From positions 1 to 23,863 of the forward strand of contig JANBPT010000762.1 of assembly GCA_027575765.1 (NCBI GenBank): a stretch of 23,863 bases of DNA. The letters are read 5' to 3'. Below the pieces are notes generated by a model that saw only the letters and a list, made by a program, of their open reading frames with translations, did no database searches and was not told the DNA's origin. The position numbers and the translations under genes were made by a program. Positions 20,049-23,863 of the stretch are shown here, piece by piece. Position 1 is the stretch's first letter; the number at the start of each line of letters is the position of its first letter. The stretch comes from Tieghemiomyces parasiticus (Eukaryota > Kickxellomycota > Dimargaritomycetes > Dimargaritales > Dimargaritaceae).

Positions 20049-22429
20049 TAGAAAAGAGGATGCCGCTGAAAGAATGGCGCAGCAGTAACGTACTTCTAAA
20101 TCGCAATGTGGCTTGTCTCTGCGCACCTAAATCTGTTACCCTACTTTATTTCACCTGTACTATGTCCGCTCCCTTTGCCCATCACTAATTGACTCCGTCG
20201 CAGCGTCATTAATACCATGTCCCCCATTGTACACATTAATTGCCAGCAAGGAATTTACTAACGTCAGCCGTTAATGGGTATCGAATTGATTGACTACGCT
20301 AAACGATTAAGTAGATCGGGTTATCACAGTGACGGGAAAGCCATTTCAACCTGTTGTCCTTGTTGCATAGTCTTAGCCTTAATGAGAAAACGATTCTTTG
20401 GACGTGGATAGACTGCATATCAATGTGATCACTGGTCATGGCTGACGGTGGTTTGAAAGTCAGTTTGGCAGCAATCTAGCGGCATCATAGATGTCAATTC
20501 ATCAGCGATCGGAGTTTTTTTTTTTCCTACACTGGCAACTCAACCAGGCACCATTGTAGAGTCTATTGCGGCGGGAACGGAGCAAGCCCCACCACTCCCG
20601 TCCCCCTTCGGACTGAGGGACTGCTCGCAAGCGGAGACGAGGGGACGGATACTACCCCCTTCGTAGCTGTATAATGGTAGCGCACGAACGCAGCCACCGA
20701 TCCTCCTTCTTCCTTTATGCTATCAGGATAACTTCCTAACCATCATCGTAGGCAACAAACGACCGATCATCTTAGCCATATTCTAATCCCTGCAACTATT
20801 CTCTCCTATTCATCTTACATATAAAACATATTCATAACTCCAACACAATGTATAGCCGCCTGCAATTGCGCCTACCGCTTTTCGCCCGTATCTTTTACAA
20901 AGTGTAAAGGGTAATAACGATACCAACCTTACCGAAATATGAATCAGAATTTAGAAAGTGTCCTTCTCTGACCGTTTGGATACTAGTATTCTCATCATTC
21001 CCACTGTTAGTTACTTTATCATAATTTCATTTACCTTTTTTTCCCGCTCTCTATCTGGTCATTTATTCCCAATCCGCTGTCTGGTTCCCTTTATCCTTTT
21101 ATTCACATATTTTACATCCTTTTGATCATTGTCCTACTCATTCGCCTATTGCAACTGCTGCTAGTTTAGCCTTCTCCCTCACTCCACTTTAACTCCAAAA
21201 AGCCGAACTATAGTTAACTTCAGCAATCCCCAGCCTCTCTGGGCCCCTCTTCCGTTTTTTCACCTACATTCTCCCTTGTATCGTTTGGTAGTGTATAGAG
21301 TTCTGTTTCCCCTTGTAGTCAACCTTTCCCTTAGCATACTCATCTATAGTATATACCTCCCCTCTTGAACATAAGTCCGATCATGGTATATTTAGTAATA
21401 TAATAGATCAGTCAAGCCCACGTACGGGTATCGCCTAGCGAAATTCGTTGGCGTTGTCCGCTGTTAATCGATACTACAAAAAAAGGACAGACCAGTAAGC
21501 AAACGTCGATAGTCTGAATGAAATATCAATGCAAAGCATAAAATAATAAAAAAAGTATAAACCAGCGGAAGGGACTGTAAAACGATGATAGTATGAAATA
21601 GGTAGACGTTGGGTGGATAGGTCGATTTAAAGTAAAGGCCAACCAAACCTGGCTTGGTGTTGTCATTGTCACGGTGAAACCTGCTGAATCAAAGGTGTCG
21701 CGAAGCTGTTGCTGTAAGCTGATAATAAAGATTAACTATCGTACAGACCACAGCTCAGTCCAACTTAAATATCCCATGTTGTTACTGAACGGCATGCCTA
21801 GGTTGCAATCAGCTAAACATGCACCTCGATTGGTCAATAGCGTACACCTCCAGTCGCCTCTTGTCGTAGGGTTATAGTACCCTAGAGGAAACTTCAGGTA
21901 AAGAGATACGAATTTAATGAAAATAAAGTGACTACTAAAACGTTAGGAAATGGATCGAGTATTGTGGGGTGAGCTATCGTTTATTGAGTAGCGACCCAGT
22001 GGGTCTTTTATACGGAATGACGTCCAGCATTATTCACCGCGGCTACAGGTTGGGTAAAGCGAACCCAAGGACGATAGGGCAGGGCGAGGCCGGCGCCAGA
22101 GCGAATATGAAGGCAGGTGCGTGACTGCCGGATCAACAAGACAAATAAAGGTAGAGATGAAGCCCTAAAAGGATAGAGGCGAGAGTACTCGTCCAAGTAG
22201 AAGATGCCGTCCAATTAATCAGGAAGGATGGCGTTGCTAGGAAGGGTTAGAGAATATAGGAATATACTAGCTAAAAGCGAAAGGAAAAACAAAAGACCAC
22301 AACTGATCGGATCAATGGTTTAAGGTACCACAATAACAAGTAAATATCAATATTTAGTTTGAATTGTCAAAGATAAATCTTGGTATGGAAAAACAATGTC
22401 GGCATTGGTAAAAGTAGGGCGAAGGAGGA
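20049..22429. other. AT-rich spacer between convergent genes
   Basis: No recognisable gene. It holds an 11-T run (20515-20525), a GC-rich foldable element (20598-20648), and a pyrimidine-rich plus-strand stretch from about 20700 to 21410 that turns purine-rich after about 21470. The exchange factor 3' UTR lies at the left and the NRPS 3' UTR at the right; the nearest exact minus-strand AATAAA is at 21985-21980, 445 bases past the NRPS stop. I saw no AATAAA close behind 20048. Confidence 0.5.
20598..20648. other. GC-rich foldable element
   Basis: A perfect 8-bp outer stem pairs CCGTCCCC (20598-20605) with GGGGACGG (20641-20648). It encloses a 5-bp hairpin CTGCT-CGCA-AGCGG (20621-20634, one G-U pair). 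It stands out from the AT-rich DNA around it. No known RNA family was recognised. Confidence 0.35.
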
Positions 22430-23863
22430 CTACATCAGTTCCGGAATGGTCACCATTTGACGTACAGTTTCCGACCAGACGCTGAGTAGGCGTTGCATCA
22501 TCAGGGGAATGCCCTTATTATTCTGGCCAATCACAAGCAAATTCAGCCGGTCCCCTTCATGGGTAACGGCCAGTTCGAATGGGTGAGGGGAAGTATCGGC
22601 ACGGTGGGCACGCAGCTCAGTCATTGCATCGGGCTGCTCCAGTAATAGGGGCTGGTGACCATCAGATGGCACAGAGGCTTCCGTCGGGGCCAGGTAGCTG
22701 AACCCGAAAAACGGGTCAATTTCGTAGGGTCTGCGTTGAGTGGGGTCCGTAAAGTCGCGCAGGTATCGCACCAGGGTCAGCTTCACTCCGTCTTCGATGC
22801 CTGTTCCGAGCGTCTCCTGCGTGTGGCGAAGGGTGGTTCTAAAGCCGGCCGTGCGTGGCGCATCAAGAACGACGGGGACGTAGTGGGCAAAGAAGCCCAC
22901 GGTGCGGGAGAGGTCGAAGACGGTGTCACCAACGGGCTGGCGGCCGTGGGTCATGAAGGCTAGACCCATGACGTTGAAGTGGAACACCTCCTGGTAGGCC
23001 ACATGTAGAGCCGTGACCAGCAGCTCAATGGGCGTGGCGCCAAAGCGGTTGGCAGCCGAGGTCAGGGTCGACGGGGAAATGTCCAGACAGACAAGGCATT
23101 CGGGATTCCGGCCACCAGGAGTGCTTTCAGGCATGGCCACTTCACCTCGCAGACTCACCGCGAGGTCAGGGAGCGGTGGTGGTACAGTGAGGGCGTCGAG
23201 GTCGAGGTCCTGTGCCGTCTGATGCAGATACTCGGCCCACGCTTGGCAGGAGACGGTGGGCGGTTCGACCTGCTGGTCCAGAAGCAAGCGGGTCAGGTCC
23301 TCGGCAAAGACCTTGTACGAGAGGTAGTCCGAGGCCAGGTGGTGGACGCAGTGGAAAAAGTACTGTTCATGACCCAGGTCGAATACATGGAACGTGCTGA
23401 GTGGACCCTTTTCGATATCCAACTCAAGGAGTAACACAGGTAACATGCTCATAGCAGTGGCGAAATCTTTGACGTGATGTTGTTCAAACCGGTAGTGATC
23501 GTGCAGTGGATGCTCGCCAATGTCGTAGGTCATGGTTCCCGTTTGGTCATCCCGGCGGAAGAGACCACGGAGCATGGGATGAAGTTCAACCATGCGCCTG
23601 GCCGCCGTTCGCCACTGCCCCTCGGGAAAGGCCCGGCCAGATTTGAATAATACAGGCAAGGCGACCTGGTTGGGGTTGGTGAGCGATATGGAAAAGAACG
23701 CCATCTGACCAGGCGTCAAACGAGGGCAGCCCATAACCTCCTGGTCTGGTCTAGTACTGACAGTCGAGATCTTGTCGACAGCTGCGCAAAGCCTAGCCAC
23801 CTGGCGTAGGGTGTTGTTGCGGTTGAGGTCGGCGATGGCCAAATGAAGACCGTTACGCTGACA
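22430..23863 (-). CDS. Non-ribosomal peptide synthetase, C-terminal end (partial)
   Basis: 477 residues are visible; the frame is open to the window edge and no start is seen. Numbering here begins with the codon at 23863. Residues 2-24 (GLHLAIADL, TLRQVA) look like the last helices of a peptidyl-carrier domain. A condensation-superfamily domain fills the rest: LTPGQMAFF (about 49-57), HHLASDYLS (174-182), THGRQ (305-309), RTVGFFAHYVP (about 320-330), GIEDGVKLTLVRYL (about 355-368) and FGFSYL (about 386-391). The order and wording fit epimerization-domain motifs E1-E7 better than a condensing C domain. The protein ends just after it (TIPELM, TAG at 22432-22430), with no thioesterase or reductase domain. 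No intron is visible. Upstream adenylation domains, needed to predict the product, are outside the window. Confidence 0.85.
   Translation of the reverse strand, partial: CQRNGLHLAIADLNRNNTLRQVARLCAAVDKISTVSTRPDQEVMGCPRLTPGQMAFFSISLTNPNQVALPVLFKSGRAFPEGQWRTAARRMVELHPMLRGLFRRDDQTGTMTYDIGEHPLHDHYRFEQHHVKDFATAMSMLPVLLLELDIEKGPLSTFHVFDLGHEQYFFHCVHHLASDYLSYKVFAEDLTRLLLDQQVEPPTVSCQAWAEYLHQTAQDLDLDALTVPPPLPDLAVSLRGEVAMPESTPGGRNPECLVCLDISPSTLTSAANRFGATPIELLVTALHVAYQEVFHFNVMGLAFMTHGRQPVGDTVFDLSRTVGFFAHYVPVVLDAPRTAGFRTTLRHTQETLGTGIEDGVKLTLVRYLRDFTDPTQRRPYEIDPFFGFSYLAPTEASVPSDGHQPLLLEQPDAMTELRAHRADTSPHPFELAVTHEGDRLNLLVIGQNNKGIPLMMQRLLSVWSETVRQMVTIPELM

Noticed and set aside
20661..20720. tRNA-like A-box (TATAATGGTAGCGCA at 20670-20684)
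   Set aside because: No B-box (GGTTCRANNCC) or pairing T-arm and acceptor stem follows at the right distance.
22008..22214. 68-codon minus-strand frame downstream of the NRPS
   Set aside because: It begins with TTG, has no family resemblance and lies in a probable 3' flank.

Overview
The window reads as nuclear DNA from a filamentous fungus, most likely an early-diverging (non-Dikarya) lineage. The genes are eukaryotic: GT-AG introns of 170-425 bases, GC-rich coding regions rich in Ala, Pro, Ser and Thr, and wide AT-richer spacers. A muskelin orthologue beside the end of a non-ribosomal peptide synthetase (NRPS) would suit a Zoopagomycota member such as Dimargaritales. That placement is a guess from gene content.

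Layout, left to right. 1-227 holds the C-terminal end of a Tc1/mariner transposase, broken by two in-frame stops. Three genes follow on the minus strand: GLE1 (2387-548, three exons), muskelin (6755-3240, one exon) and a p24/EMP24 cargo receptor (9754-8781, three exons). A 5.4-kb spacer (9755-15141) with no recognisable gene separates p24 from a divergent plus-strand gene. That gene (15142-20048, three exons) encodes a 1428-residue DH-PH-C2 Rho guanine-nucleotide exchange factor. After a 2.4-kb AT-rich spacer, the last gene (22430 to the window edge, minus strand) is the 3' end of an NRPS: the tail of a carrier domain, then a terminal epimerization-like domain of the condensation superfamily.

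The genes share no pathway. GLE1 acts in mRNA export, muskelin in the CTLH/GID ubiquitin ligase, p24 in COPII/COPI traffic, and the exchange factor in Rho signalling. They look like ordinary chromosomal neighbours, with the NRPS as the accessory element.

The most notable points are: an NRPS terminal domain with epimerase-type motifs but altered catalytic signatures; the DH-PH-C2 protein, with a C2 domain split by long insertions and a stop-free in-frame intron in its DH domain; and long stretches upstream of all four visible starts with no ATG on the sense strand. The muskelin stretch is 957 bases, and similar stretches lie in two apparently gene-free spacers. I found no convincing tRNA, rRNA, CRISPR array or intact mobile element. 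No clear new biological system is visible.
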